Below, piece by piece: positions 30,475 to 38,675 of a stretch of DNA of 64,000 bases (positions within the stretch are counted from its first letter, which is position 1; every line of letters starts with the position of its first letter). Source of the stretch: Candidatus Nanopelagicus limnes (lineage in GTDB: Bacteria > Actinomycetota > Actinomycetes > Nanopelagicales > Nanopelagicaceae). The position numbers and the translations under genes were made by a program. The notes under the pieces are model-generated. The model was not told where the DNA came from. It was given only the letters and a program-made list of their open reading frames with translations, and ran no database searches. The stretch covers positions 1 to 64,000 of the forward strand of contig NZ_CP016768.2 of NCBI RefSeq assembly GCF_002287885.2. The letters run 5' to 3'.

Positions 30475-31356
30475 GTGAATATAATAGGGCCTATGAGCCA
30501 GCGCCTTGAACTTGCGAAAGAAATTCAACGGTCACGTGCGATTCAATTAGATATAAATAAAATGATTATCGCTGGAGAGTTCCAAATTCCTATTCATTTA
30601 GGGATTGGACATGAGGCAATTGCTACTTCATTAGTGAAAATACTTAGCGCAAAAGATAAGTTGCTGTTAACTCACAGGAATATTCACTACCACTTGGCTC
30701 TTGGGGCTTCAAAGAATGAATTAATTGATGAGTATAGATTAAAAGAGAGTGGTATTGCAGGTGGAAAACTTGGGTCGATGAATCTAATGAATCCAAAAGC
30801 GAGAAATATTTATACATCTAATATCCTAGGAAATAATTTAGCAGTTTCTTTAGGCGTTGGAATGGCATCTAAAATTAGAGGAGACGGCAGCGTAACTTGG
30901 GCTATAACTGGTGATGGAGCAATAGAAGAAGGAATCTTCTATGAATCAGTTCTTTTTGCCTCTTCAGTTGGGCTGCCTATAGTTTTTCTCGTGGAAAATA
31001 ATGAGTGGTCGCTTGGCACAAGTATCGCAGAACGTAGATCAGAAATAGACTTGAAAACTTTCGCAGGATCATTATCCGTTGATTTTTTGTATCTTAGCGA
31101 AAACAATCCAGAGAAATATGTCTATGAACTTGAAGCAGCCAGAAGGAATGTTGTTAAGTTAAGTAGACCGCTTATTATTGAAGTCGCAGTCCACTCTCTC
31201 GGGGGATTCTATAAAGAAGAAGAGTTAGGAAGTAAAAGATATATAAATTATCATGCTGGCGCTATTAGAATAGAAACCGATTCTAACAACGTTTTTGAGA
31301 GAAATTCTTCCGATCCAATGTTTGCTGTCCTAGACGACCTTGAGCTTGGCAAGTAG
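30475..31356 (+). CDS. Thiamine-diphosphate enzyme, E1 alpha-like subunit
   Basis: Resembles the alpha subunit of 2-oxoacid dehydrogenases such as acetoin or pyruvate dehydrogenase. The TPP motif runs from GDGAIEEG (Gly146-Asp147) to Asn175-Asn176. At 293 residues it is shorter than housekeeping E1 alpha (about 330-370). No E2 or E3 gene is nearby. GTG at 30475 is the longest start; ATG at 30493 (MSQRLELAKE), behind a closely spaced ATAGGG, is a good alternative. With the next gene it probably forms one enzyme, perhaps moving a two-carbon unit onto a sugar. Confidence 0.78.
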   Translation: MNIIGPMSQRLELAKEIQRSRAIQLDINKMIIAGEFQIPIHLGIGHEAIATSLVKILSAKDKLLLTHRNIHYHLALGASKNELIDEYRLKESGIAGGKLGSMNLMNPKARNIYTSNILGNNLAVSLGVGMASKIRGDGSVTWAITGDGAIEEGIFYESVLFASSVGLPIVFLVENNEWSLGTSIAERRSEIDLKTFAGSLSVDFLYLSENNPEKYVYELEAARRNVVKLSRPLIIEVAVHSLGGFYKEEELGSKRYINYHAGAIRIETDSNNVFERNSSDPMFAVLDDLELGK

Positions 31357-31360
31357 ATCA

Positions 31361-32326
31361 ATGGATATTTCATTCATACAATATATTAATAAGAAAATAA
31401 GAGATCAATTCTCAAATTATGAAGATTCAGTGATTTACGGCCAAAACATTGTTGCTGGGTCCAGAATTTCAGGACTTGGGGCGGGTCTTGAAGAAATCAA
31501 GGGTGTACACGCGATTAATACCACCAATGCAGAAAATTCATTGATGGGCTTCGGCTTCGGGTTGGCTATGTCTGGCGTTCCCTCATTATTTCTAATGAAG
31601 CAACATGATTTTGCACTCCTTGGAATTGATCAACTCACGAACACCACAAATGTTCTACGAAGTGGCCAGCTCTTGGCTCCCTTTGTAGTTCTAATGGTCG
31701 TAGTTGATAGTGGTTATGAAGGACCTCAAGCCAGTCTTAACAGCCTAGACGAATTTGCTTCGCTTACACGTGTGCCGGTTAACTTTTTATCTACTAAGGA
31801 GACTATTGATTTAGCATTCAAAAATGCAGAATTACCTGGATTACATTTATTGGCACTTAGCCAGAAAAATATGAAGAAATATGTTAATCATTCCTTTGTC
31901 GTATCCAAGGAATTTGAAGAAGCTATTTTGTATAAAGAAGATAATTCAAAAATTGAAGCATCTTGTATCGCAATTATTTTTTTTGGTGTAGAGATTTCTT
32001 TCATAGAGGGTGTTATAAGTAAAACTAACGGAAACGAATGTCCGTTTGATTTGTGGGTTATTTCCAGATTGTCGAAACTGAATGCAAGGTCTCACGTAAT
32101 CTCAGAATTGTTGAAATACAAAAAGATTATAATCATAGATACTGGAAAGTCTGAGATTCATTATTCTAGTGAACTTGCTTGGCTTTTAAGAGAAAAGGGG
32201 GGCAATATCCACAAATTTCAGCGTGAATCCTCGGCAATATGGACGGAAGTCTCTGCCGAGGAATTAGAATTTAGTGCGGATGAGGTTGTAGAGCTCATAG
32301 AAAAGTATACTGAAGATTTAAAGTGA
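31361..32326 (+). CDS. Thiamine-diphosphate enzyme, E1 beta-like subunit
   Basis: Transketolase-like beta subunit with a pyrimidine-binding domain (about 1-165; TTNAENSLMGFGFGLAMSG, where Glu of AEN would activate thiamine). A C-terminal domain (about 175-320) follows. ATG at 31361 is preferred to an upstream TTG at 31340, which would lengthen overlap with the alpha gene. The gap to the alpha stop is only 4 bp. It is more divergent than housekeeping E1 beta and has no E2 partner here. Confidence 0.75.
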   Translation: MDISFIQYINKKIRDQFSNYEDSVIYGQNIVAGSRISGLGAGLEEIKGVHAINTTNAENSLMGFGFGLAMSGVPSLFLMKQHDFALLGIDQLTNTTNVLRSGQLLAPFVVLMVVVDSGYEGPQASLNSLDEFASLTRVPVNFLSTKETIDLAFKNAELPGLHLLALSQKNMKKYVNHSFVVSKEFEEAILYKEDNSKIEASCIAIIFFGVEISFIEGVISKTNGNECPFDLWVISRLSKLNARSHVISELLKYKKIIIIDTGKSEIHYSSELAWLLREKGGNIHKFQRESSAIWTEVSAEELEFSADEVVELIEKYTEDLK

Positions 32327-32389
32327 ATTCGGAAACTTACAAGTTCGAATAGGAAGCAATGACTAAAAAATGCTCAAAGGGGAGAAATT

Positions 32390-33787
32390 TTGAAAGAAAC
32401 TATGCGAACATCTAAGAGGCTCCTTAACGCTAATGGTCCTTACGAACACGGTATTTGGGTTAATGGCAATATATCTCTGGAAAATGTTGAAGAGGGCGCT
32501 GGAACATATTTATTTTTTAAAAGATCATTCGACTTAGTCGAGAAAATATCCAATAAACTCTTAGAAATCTTCTCATATGAAGAATTGACGAATAAAACTA
32601 TTTTGGATATCGGATGCTATGACGCCTGGATCCTCCACCAACTCAATCTTCGATTCAATTTTAAACGCGCAGTTGGAGTAGAGCCAAGACTAAAAAACAT
32701 TCAAAAAGGGGAGTATGCTCGAATTCATTATGGAATTGAATCCAAAATGGAAATATTCCAGGGCAGCATAGATTCTATTGGGGAATTATTCCCAGAGACC
32801 TTATTTGATATAGTTCTATGCTTAGGAACCATTCATCATGTTGAATCAACGCCGGCGGCGATTACAAATATTTCTAAAAAATCTTCTGACATACTTTTTA
32901 TTGATTCAATGGTTATTGAAAAACCAGAGCGAGATGCCAGTAACATTTTACGTTTGTTGAATTTAAAAGATGTAGTCTATTTAAATTCTGAATATGAGTG
33001 GGCTATTGCTGCATTTAAGTTTGAAAGCCCTTATTTTGATGGAAGCTCTTTTAAAAATCAGATAGTAAATGTTCCAGAACAGAGACTTATTATCATGGCT
33101 TTGAGTTCACTGGGTTTCAAAATACTTGATGTCTCATCGCCCGAGGAGAATTTCTACACAAAAAGTTATCAAAAGCTGCGTGGGGTCAAGGAAAGTTTTG
33201 TTTTCGCGCGAAAGGAAGATGCAAAAGTCACAAAAAAAGAAAATTGGGTTGAAAAAGCTTCAGTTTACGAGTCAACTTTTACATTCACGACTGTAGATTT
33301 AGAATTTCTGCGCAAGTGGATTACGCAGCTTAATTTGAATGATTATTATGATTTTGTCTTGAAATCTGGAGATAACAAAAAAGTGCGCTTTAGATCGCGA
33401 ATATTTTTTCTCTATAGTAAAAAACCTACGGTAAAATCATGGAAGTTCCTGGTGAATAGACTTAAAATTTCCAAAGAGACTCTGGAAATCTTGACTAATA
33501 TTTCTAGAGCCCCAATAGACAAAATTTTGTTGGAAATCGCCAAACGGGCAATTAAAGATCAGAACTACGACGTCGCTGTGCTAGCGTTAGAAACTATATT
33601 AGATAGAGACAATGCAGACTGGCGATCGTTCTACAGATCAAGTTATCTCTTATCCATTATTTACTCGATCCAAAATGATAGTGTGAAACATCAAGAAATG
33701 ATTCAATTGTTGAGGATTTCAAACTCAGAATGGCCATTGAACCAGGAGGTGGGATTAGATTGGGCGCTGGCAAATCTGAATACTTAA
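32390..33787 (+). CDS. Class I SAM-dependent methyltransferase with C-terminal helical extension
   Basis: A 465-residue protein. Residues about 45-190 form a SAM-binding Rossmann domain with ILDIGCYDAWILHQL (motif I) and FDIVLCLGTIHHV (motif IV/post). The last 120 or so residues are helical and TPR-like (IAKRAIKDQNYDVAVLALETIL). The start is TTG at 32390, supported by AAGGGGAG at 32376-32384; the next ATG is at 32402. The substrate is unknown; the position suggests a sugar of this module. Confidence 0.72.
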   Translation: MKETMRTSKRLLNANGPYEHGIWVNGNISLENVEEGAGTYLFFKRSFDLVEKISNKLLEIFSYEELTNKTILDIGCYDAWILHQLNLRFNFKRAVGVEPRLKNIQKGEYARIHYGIESKMEIFQGSIDSIGELFPETLFDIVLCLGTIHHVESTPAAITNISKKSSDILFIDSMVIEKPERDASNILRLLNLKDVVYLNSEYEWAIAAFKFESPYFDGSSFKNQIVNVPEQRLIIMALSSLGFKILDVSSPEENFYTKSYQKLRGVKESFVFARKEDAKVTKKENWVEKASVYESTFTFTTVDLEFLRKWITQLNLNDYYDFVLKSGDNKKVRFRSRIFFLYSKKPTVKSWKFLVNRLKISKETLEILTNISRAPIDKILLEIAKRAIKDQNYDVAVLALETILDRDNADWRSFYRSSYLLSIIYSIQNDSVKHQEMIQLLRISNSEWPLNQEVGLDWALANLNT

Positions 33788-33870
33788 GGTTAATTTTTCA
33801 GTCAAATTTTATTGTGCTCAAATCGATATTTCACTGATAAAACTGCGACAACTACTGGATTGGCTGTGAA

Positions 33871-34329
33871 TTGATAGAAAATTTCAGACATATTGCTTTT
33901 TGTGTCGAAGATATTGACACTGCAACTGTCTTTTATAAGGAATTAGGTGGGACGCTTGTTTCGTCAGACTTAGAAGAAGGCGTTTTCATTGAAAGTTTGC
34001 TGGGCGTTCCTGGGGTCATCATAAAGACTTGTAAGTTACATTTTAAGGGAGGCGAACGGTTGGAATTGATGGAATTTGTTGCACCACAAAATAAGTTGGA
34101 TAGTGAATCCATGCCACAAACACTTATGACTAAAACAGGACTTCATCACATAGCTTTCACTGTAGACAATTTGGAAGTTGCGATTAATATTGTAATTGGG
34201 CATGGAGGCAAGGTAGTAGGTTCAGTTGTTAGACCAGATTCTGAACACTCGGTTCATGCCGTTAGGTCTAAGCACGTTTATATGATCGATCCATTTGGTA
34301 GTCTCCTTCACTTGGCTGAGGACATCTGA
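33871..34329 (+). CDS. VOC-superfamily (glyoxalase-like) protein
   Basis: A 152-residue vicinal-oxygen-chelate fold with two beta-alpha-beta-beta-beta units. Likely metal ligands are His8 (FRHIAF), Glu in LELMEF, His in LHHIAF and Glu in LLHLAED. Methylmalonyl-CoA epimerase and glyoxalase I share this ligand set, so epimerisation or isomerisation of a keto-acid or sugar is possible. The start is TTG at 33871 with a weak ribosome-binding site. A hairpin terminator follows 14 bp after the stop. Confidence 0.72.
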   Translation: MIENFRHIAFCVEDIDTATVFYKELGGTLVSSDLEEGVFIESLLGVPGVIIKTCKLHFKGGERLELMEFVAPQNKLDSESMPQTLMTKTGLHHIAFTVDNLEVAINIVIGHGGKVVGSVVRPDSEHSVHAVRSKHVYMIDPFGSLLHLAEDI

Positions 34330-34342
34330 CATGACATTCACT

Positions 34343-34376
34343 ATATTTGGCGTGATACACGAGCCAAATATTTTTG
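34343..34376 (+). terminator. Rho-independent terminator after the VOC gene
   Basis: Stem ATATTTGGC (34343-34351) pairs perfectly with GCCAAATAT (34363-34371), with an inner GTG/CAC pairing, followed by a run of T (34369-34375). It ends the oxidase-E1-methyltransferase-VOC unit and separates it from the heptose module starting at 34467. Confidence 0.75.
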
Positions 34377-34466
34377 CATTCTTATGAATGATTTCGATTT
34401 TTGTTATAGAATCAGTTTTCATAGTTAAAGCGCTTTCAATAAAGTAAAGGGAAGGTTGGAACCGAA

Positions 34467-35039
34467 TTGGCTTCACACCCTTATTTTGATTATTTGAAAG
34501 GCTTGCTATCGATTTCAGAGAGTGACTTAAATTCCGCCGCAGAAAGTATTTTAGAATGTATTTCAAACCAAAACTCCATCTGGATTATGGGAAATGGTGG
34601 AAGCGCAAGCACATCTGAGCATTTTGAAACAGATCTATCATTTATCCGAAAAGGTAATTCTTTTACAAAAACAAAAGTGTCGGCATTGACTGCTAATAGT
34701 TCGCTAATCTCAGCGATTGCAAATGATATTGGATATGAGAACATATTTTCTCACCAACTCTTTCGAAGGGCTGAATCTGGTGATTTATGCATTCTAATTT
34801 CGGCTTCAGGTAATTCAGAAAATCTCATTAAAGCCGCGAGTGCAGCTAAAGAAATTGGACTTCGTACTCTGGGGTTGCTGGGATTTGATGGTGGAAAATT
34901 AGGTCAAATCCTTGATAATTCTATAATTATTCGAACTGAAATAGGAAAATATGGGCCGGTAGAAGATATACATCTAACAATCTGTCATGCGCTCTCTGAA
35001 ATTGTCGGCCGTAAATTAGTTTCACCTGGTGCCCTTTGA
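34467..35039 (+). CDS. gmhA: Sedoheptulose-7-phosphate isomerase (SIS domain)
   Basis: First enzyme of heptose synthesis, converting D-sedoheptulose 7-phosphate to D-glycero-D-manno-heptose 7-phosphate. The 190-residue SIS protein has MGNGGSASTSEHFETDL and the second sugar-phosphate site ISASGNSENLI, plus the conserved C-terminal ICHALSEIV. The start is TTG at 34467 with GGAAGG at 34450-34455. Presence of hddA and an hddC-gmhB fusion downstream supports the heptose role. The stop overlaps the next start as TGATG. Confidence 0.88.
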   Translation: MASHPYFDYLKGLLSISESDLNSAAESILECISNQNSIWIMGNGGSASTSEHFETDLSFIRKGNSFTKTKVSALTANSSLISAIANDIGYENIFSHQLFRRAESGDLCILISASGNSENLIKAASAAKEIGLRTLGLLGFDGGKLGQILDNSIIIRTEIGKYGPVEDIHLTICHALSEIVGRKLVSPGAL

Positions 35040-36067
35040 TGAAAATCCTAGTCACTGGAAATCTTGGATATGTAGGGACGGTTACCTCGGTATATTTGAA
35101 AAATCAAGGGTACGATGTTACGGGATTAGACAATGGATTTTATAGAGACTGCATACTTGTTCCAATTGAAAATGAAATTTTTACGAAAAACAAAGACATT
35201 AGAGATGTAGAAGTATCTGATTTCACGGGCATAGATGTTGTTGTTCACTTGGCCGCACTTTCAAATGATCCAATTGGTGAACTTGATCCGAATCTCACTC
35301 TTGAAATTAACTATTTAGGAGCAGTTAGAACAGCCAAAATGGCAAATAAGGCTGGTGTAGAAAAGTTCATATTCATTTCTACTCAAAGTATCTATGGCAT
35401 ATCGTCGAGCTCTGAAGAATTGGATGAGGACAATTCCATAAAGAATCCTCAAACTGCCTATGCATCCAGCAAATGGAGAGCGGAGCAAGAAATTCTGGCT
35501 ATGTCAGACTCAAGTTTTATATCAACCGCACTTAGACCTTCGACTGTATTCGGCTGGAGTCCTCGGCTTCGATCAGATATCGTATTTAATAATTTAATTC
35601 TCACTGGGCTTAAGCAAAAAAGAATTGATGTACATTCAGATGGGACGCCTTGGCGGCCAATAGTTCATATTCTGGACTTAGCTCGGGCGATTGAGGTATG
35701 CATTAAGGCTAATAGCGAGAGAATTTCAGGACACTCATTCAATATAGGTGTTTTGAATGGAAATTTCACAGTGAAACAACTCGCTGAAGCAGCCCAGGAA
35801 TGTCTCGACGGAATTCCTATCGCTTTTAAAACAGAAAACATCGTTGACCCAAGAAGTTATAAAGTTTCATTCGAAAGAGCGCAAAAGGAATTAGGTTTCA
35901 CGGCTAAAGTGGGCCTGAATGCTGGCGGAGCTGAAATTGTTTTGGAATCTAAGAAATTAATTGGGGAAGGTATAGATCTTATGGACCGAAAAACTAATAG
36001 ACTTCTGCAAATAAAATACCTACTTGAAAATGGTCTTATTGATGGCAGTCTCAGATTTAAACAATGA
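35039..36067 (+). CDS. NAD-dependent epimerase/dehydratase (extended SDR)
   Basis: Sugar-nucleotide-modifying SDR of 342 residues, with cofactor motif GNLGYVG (7-13), catalytic Ser/Thr region STQSIYG and YASSK. The ATG at 35039 overlaps the gmhA stop. It lacks a clear dehydratase Thr-Asp-Glu pattern, so epimerase or reductase activity on the GDP-heptose is more likely than 4,6-dehydration. Exact reaction unknown. Confidence 0.8.
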   Translation: MKILVTGNLGYVGTVTSVYLKNQGYDVTGLDNGFYRDCILVPIENEIFTKNKDIRDVEVSDFTGIDVVVHLAALSNDPIGELDPNLTLEINYLGAVRTAKMANKAGVEKFIFISTQSIYGISSSSEELDEDNSIKNPQTAYASSKWRAEQEILAMSDSSFISTALRPSTVFGWSPRLRSDIVFNNLILTGLKQKRIDVHSDGTPWRPIVHILDLARAIEVCIKANSERISGHSFNIGVLNGNFTVKQLAEAAQECLDGIPIAFKTENIVDPRSYKVSFERAQKELGFTAKVGLNAGGAEIVLESKKLIGEGIDLMDRKTNRLLQIKYLLENGLIDGSLRFKQ

Positions 36068-37292
36068 TTACGTAACGATAGATAAGTGCCGGATTTGCAA
36101 TTCCTCAGAAATCGAAGAAATTCTGGATCTTGGTATTCAACCGCTAGCAAATAATCTTAGGGAAATTACCGATAGATCTGACGAGAAGAAATTTCCGCTT
36201 ATCCTCGTGCGGTGCAAGAACTGCACATCTATTCAATTGTCAGTTAATGTAAACCCAAAATTGATGTTTCAGGACTACTTATGGGTGACTGGAACAACAG
36301 AGACGGCACGTAAACACTGTGAAAATTTGGCCCAAGAAGTCATTAAGTATTCGATGGATACCGCAGGAGTGCTAGAAATTGGTAGTAACGATGGAACTTT
36401 ACTTAGGGAGTTTAGGAAATTAACTAGTGGTCAGATTCATGGGGTAGACCCAGCTAAAGAGATTTCTGATTCAGCGAGAGCGAATGGCATAAATATTCAT
36501 GCAGATTTCTTTAATTTGGATTTTGCAACCAGTTTTGAAAAAGTATTTGGAACAGTAGATATCGTAATTGCTAGAAATGTTCTTTCACACGTTCCAGACT
36601 TAATCAATGTAATGAACGGTATTGATAAGTTATTATCAGCTGAAGGAATCTTTATTGTTGAGTTTCATGAGGCATCAAGAATCTTGAATGAAATTCACTA
36701 TGACTCGATTTACCATGAGCATACTTTTTATCATTCAATAAAGAGTATGACCGAAGCCCAATCCAAAGTTGGTCTGATTCCTTTTGACATTATGGAAAGT
36801 CCAATTAGCGGTGGATCATTTGTTCTAATCTCCTCCAGGTCAGCAAGAGTGCCCAGCCAAAGACTGCTTGATGCAATAAAGAGAGAGGAATCACTTGGAG
36901 TTTTGAGTGAGGACGCTTGGCATAATTTCGCAACATTGGCCACTAAGAATTTAGAAGAAATTAATGAATTTTTGACATTAAACTCGGAGAAGAAGATCCG
37001 TGCATTTGGTGCTTCCGCGCGGAGCTCTACCTTAATGAATGCGATTGGCGAAAAAGCGAAAAGCCTTGAATCTATTGCTGATAATAATCCCTTGAAGTGG
37101 GGCAAGCTTTCACCGGGTAATCATTTGAGGATAGATTCACCTAAGATCGCAATCCAAAGTGACACCGAGATCGTTTTTATCTGCCCATTCAATTTCGAGG
37201 GCGAAATTGTTAAATACCTACGTGATGAACTGAAATGGCACGGAGAAGTTTTCTTGCCTCTCCCTGGACAACCAAGAGTTTATGCAATCTGA
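36042..37292 (+). CDS. NDP-sugar C-methyltransferase-like protein with N-terminal zinc site
   Basis: Three-part architecture known from TylC3/NovU-type deoxysugar C-methyltransferases: a zinc-binding N terminus (Cys16, Cys19, Cys58, Cys61), a SAM domain with VLEIGSNDGTLL, and a C-terminal Rossmann-like domain with GASARSSTLMN. It would add a methyl branch to a keto sugar. The ATG at 36042 is chosen; longer in-frame starts at 36024 and 36030 exist, deeper inside the previous gene. The overlap with the SDR is 26 bp. Confidence 0.82.
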   Translation: MAVSDLNNDYVTIDKCRICNSSEIEEILDLGIQPLANNLREITDRSDEKKFPLILVRCKNCTSIQLSVNVNPKLMFQDYLWVTGTTETARKHCENLAQEVIKYSMDTAGVLEIGSNDGTLLREFRKLTSGQIHGVDPAKEISDSARANGINIHADFFNLDFATSFEKVFGTVDIVIARNVLSHVPDLINVMNGIDKLLSAEGIFIVEFHEASRILNEIHYDSIYHEHTFYHSIKSMTEAQSKVGLIPFDIMESPISGGSFVLISSRSARVPSQRLLDAIKREESLGVLSEDAWHNFATLATKNLEEINEFLTLNSEKKIRAFGASARSSTLMNAIGEKAKSLESIADNNPLKWGKLSPGNHLRIDSPKIAIQSDTEIVFICPFNFEGEIVKYLRDELKWHGEVFLPLPGQPRVYAI

Positions 37293-37818
37293 AGCGAATA
37301 AGATGCAAATTGATGGCTTAAAAGTATATAAAGGTTCGACTTTCAGCGATTCTCGGGGAAAGTTTTCTCGAGTCTTTGACTCTGATTGGTTCTACGGTAT
37401 CGGATTTACACCGATGCAAATCAACGTCTCATCTAATCCTTACAAGCACACTTTGCGAGGAATGCATTTTCAGGTGGACGGTGAACCTGAAAGTAAATTA
37501 ATGACCCTCCTATCCGGTGTCGTTTTTCTCTCTTTAGTTGACCTTCGCCCTAAGGCGTTATCGTATTTGAATGTTTTTACCAAGGAAGTTTCTGCTGAGC
37601 AAGGTGAATCAATCTATATACCTGCTGGATGTGCTGCTGGTTGGATTTCACTGTCTAATGATGTGCAGATACATTACGTAATGAGTTCAAGATTTGAACA
37701 AAATAATTACGATGGATTTAAATTTGATGATCCTTTTTTTAGTATTCCCTGGCCGCTTAAGCCTGAAATAATCTCTGATCAAGATAGAAATTGGCCGAAT
37801 TTCCAAGAACGAAGCTAA
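37282..37818 (+). CDS. RmlC-like NDP-keto-sugar 3,5-epimerase
   Basis: Cupin-fold epimerase of 178 residues. The catalytic His is in TLRGMHFQ and the conserved DLR is in LVDLRP, followed by IYIPAGCAAGW. In GDP-heptose pathways of Campylobacter an RmlC-like enzyme epimerises C3/C5 of the 4-keto sugar; that fits the neighbours here better than rhamnose synthesis, because rmlA, rmlB and rmlD are not in the window. An alternative ATG is at 37303. Confidence 0.82.
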   Translation: MQSEANKMQIDGLKVYKGSTFSDSRGKFSRVFDSDWFYGIGFTPMQINVSSNPYKHTLRGMHFQVDGEPESKLMTLLSGVVFLSLVDLRPKALSYLNVFTKEVSAEQGESIYIPAGCAAGWISLSNDVQIHYVMSSRFEQNNYDGFKFDDPFFSIPWPLKPEIISDQDRNWPNFQERS

Positions 37819-38675
37819 TGAAAACTCTAATAACTGGGTCATCAGGATTTATCGGTAGAGCTCTATTGAAACAGAATTTATCAGGTGACTTACATGTAAC
37901 TTCTAGAGTTTCTACATCCTTGCCACCTGGGATCACAGGCCATTTTGGGGATCTAAGCGATCAAGAATTCTTAAAATATCTTGCAGAACAAAAATTTGAA
38001 CAGGTTATCCATTTGGCTTGGGAAGGATTGCCAAATCTTTCAGAAGAAAATAATTTAAGAAATTTAAAGATTTCTATAAAATTCCTTGAAATCTTGGCTT
38101 CCTCGGGGGTCAAAGATTTTCAAATCGCTGGTTCTTGCCTTGAATATGGTGATTTAACTGGCCAAATAAGTGAGGAAGTAATTGGCGAGAATCTTTCAGA
38201 TTTTGCCGCTACCAAAATAAAATTACTCGAATTTATTGCTGGTCTTGGAGTCACTTATAAATGGCATCGAATCTTTTTCTCCTATGGACCTTTTCAGCAC
38301 GATAATTCTCTCTTATCTTCGGCCTTCTTAAGCGCTAAGAACGGCGTTTCTCTTAAGCTCTATAATCCAAATATATCGAGGGATTTTGTTTATGTCGATG
38401 ATGTAGCAAGAGCCATGTCTCAATTAATTCAAACGCCCGGAGTAAGTGGAATCTTCAACATTGGAAGTGGTAAAGGTACCTTAGTCAAATATCTAGTCGA
38501 TGCTTTAAATTCCGAAATGGGCTTGGAAGTTCAGGATCAAGTATTTGAAGTTAGCCCCACCTTGACTGCCGATATCAAGAAAATTACCGAAACTTGCGGC
38601 TGGACTCCTAAAGTTTCAATTGAGCAAGGTGTCAAGAAATTTGTTGATTGGAAAGATTTGGGTACTGGAGAGTGA
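37818..38675 (+). CDS. Extended SDR with atypical active site (Phe-x-x-x-Lys)
   Basis: A 285-residue NAD(P)-dependent sugar epimerase/reductase homologue. The cofactor motif GSSGFIG is intact, but the catalytic Tyr is replaced: the segment reads FAATK with Phe129 and Lys133. Upstream Ser/Cys positions (AGSCLEYG) are kept. The ATG at 37818 overlaps the preceding stop (TAATG). Activity may be altered or use another residue. The stop overlaps the next GTG by 4 bp. Confidence 0.78.
   Translation: MKTLITGSSGFIGRALLKQNLSGDLHVTSRVSTSLPPGITGHFGDLSDQEFLKYLAEQKFEQVIHLAWEGLPNLSEENNLRNLKISIKFLEILASSGVKDFQIAGSCLEYGDLTGQISEEVIGENLSDFAATKIKLLEFIAGLGVTYKWHRIFFSYGPFQHDNSLLSSAFLSAKNGVSLKLYNPNISRDFVYVDDVARAMSQLIQTPGVSGIFNIGSGKGTLVKYLVDALNSEMGLEVQDQVFEVSPTLTADIKKITETCGWTPKVSIEQGVKKFVDWKDLGTGE

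Noticed and set aside
30475-32326. E1 alpha/beta pair as a housekeeping pyruvate or acetoin dehydrogenase
   Set aside because: No E2 or E3 gene is adjacent, both subunits are short and divergent, and the pair lies inside a sugar cluster.
32327-32351. Imperfect inverted repeat after the E1 beta gene as a terminator
   Set aside because: The stem is interrupted by a bulge, the loop is very small and no T-run follows.
37282-37818. RmlC of a dTDP-L-rhamnose pathway
   Set aside because: rmlA, rmlB and rmlD are not in the window, and neighbours are GDP-heptose genes, so a keto-heptose 3,5-epimerase fits better.
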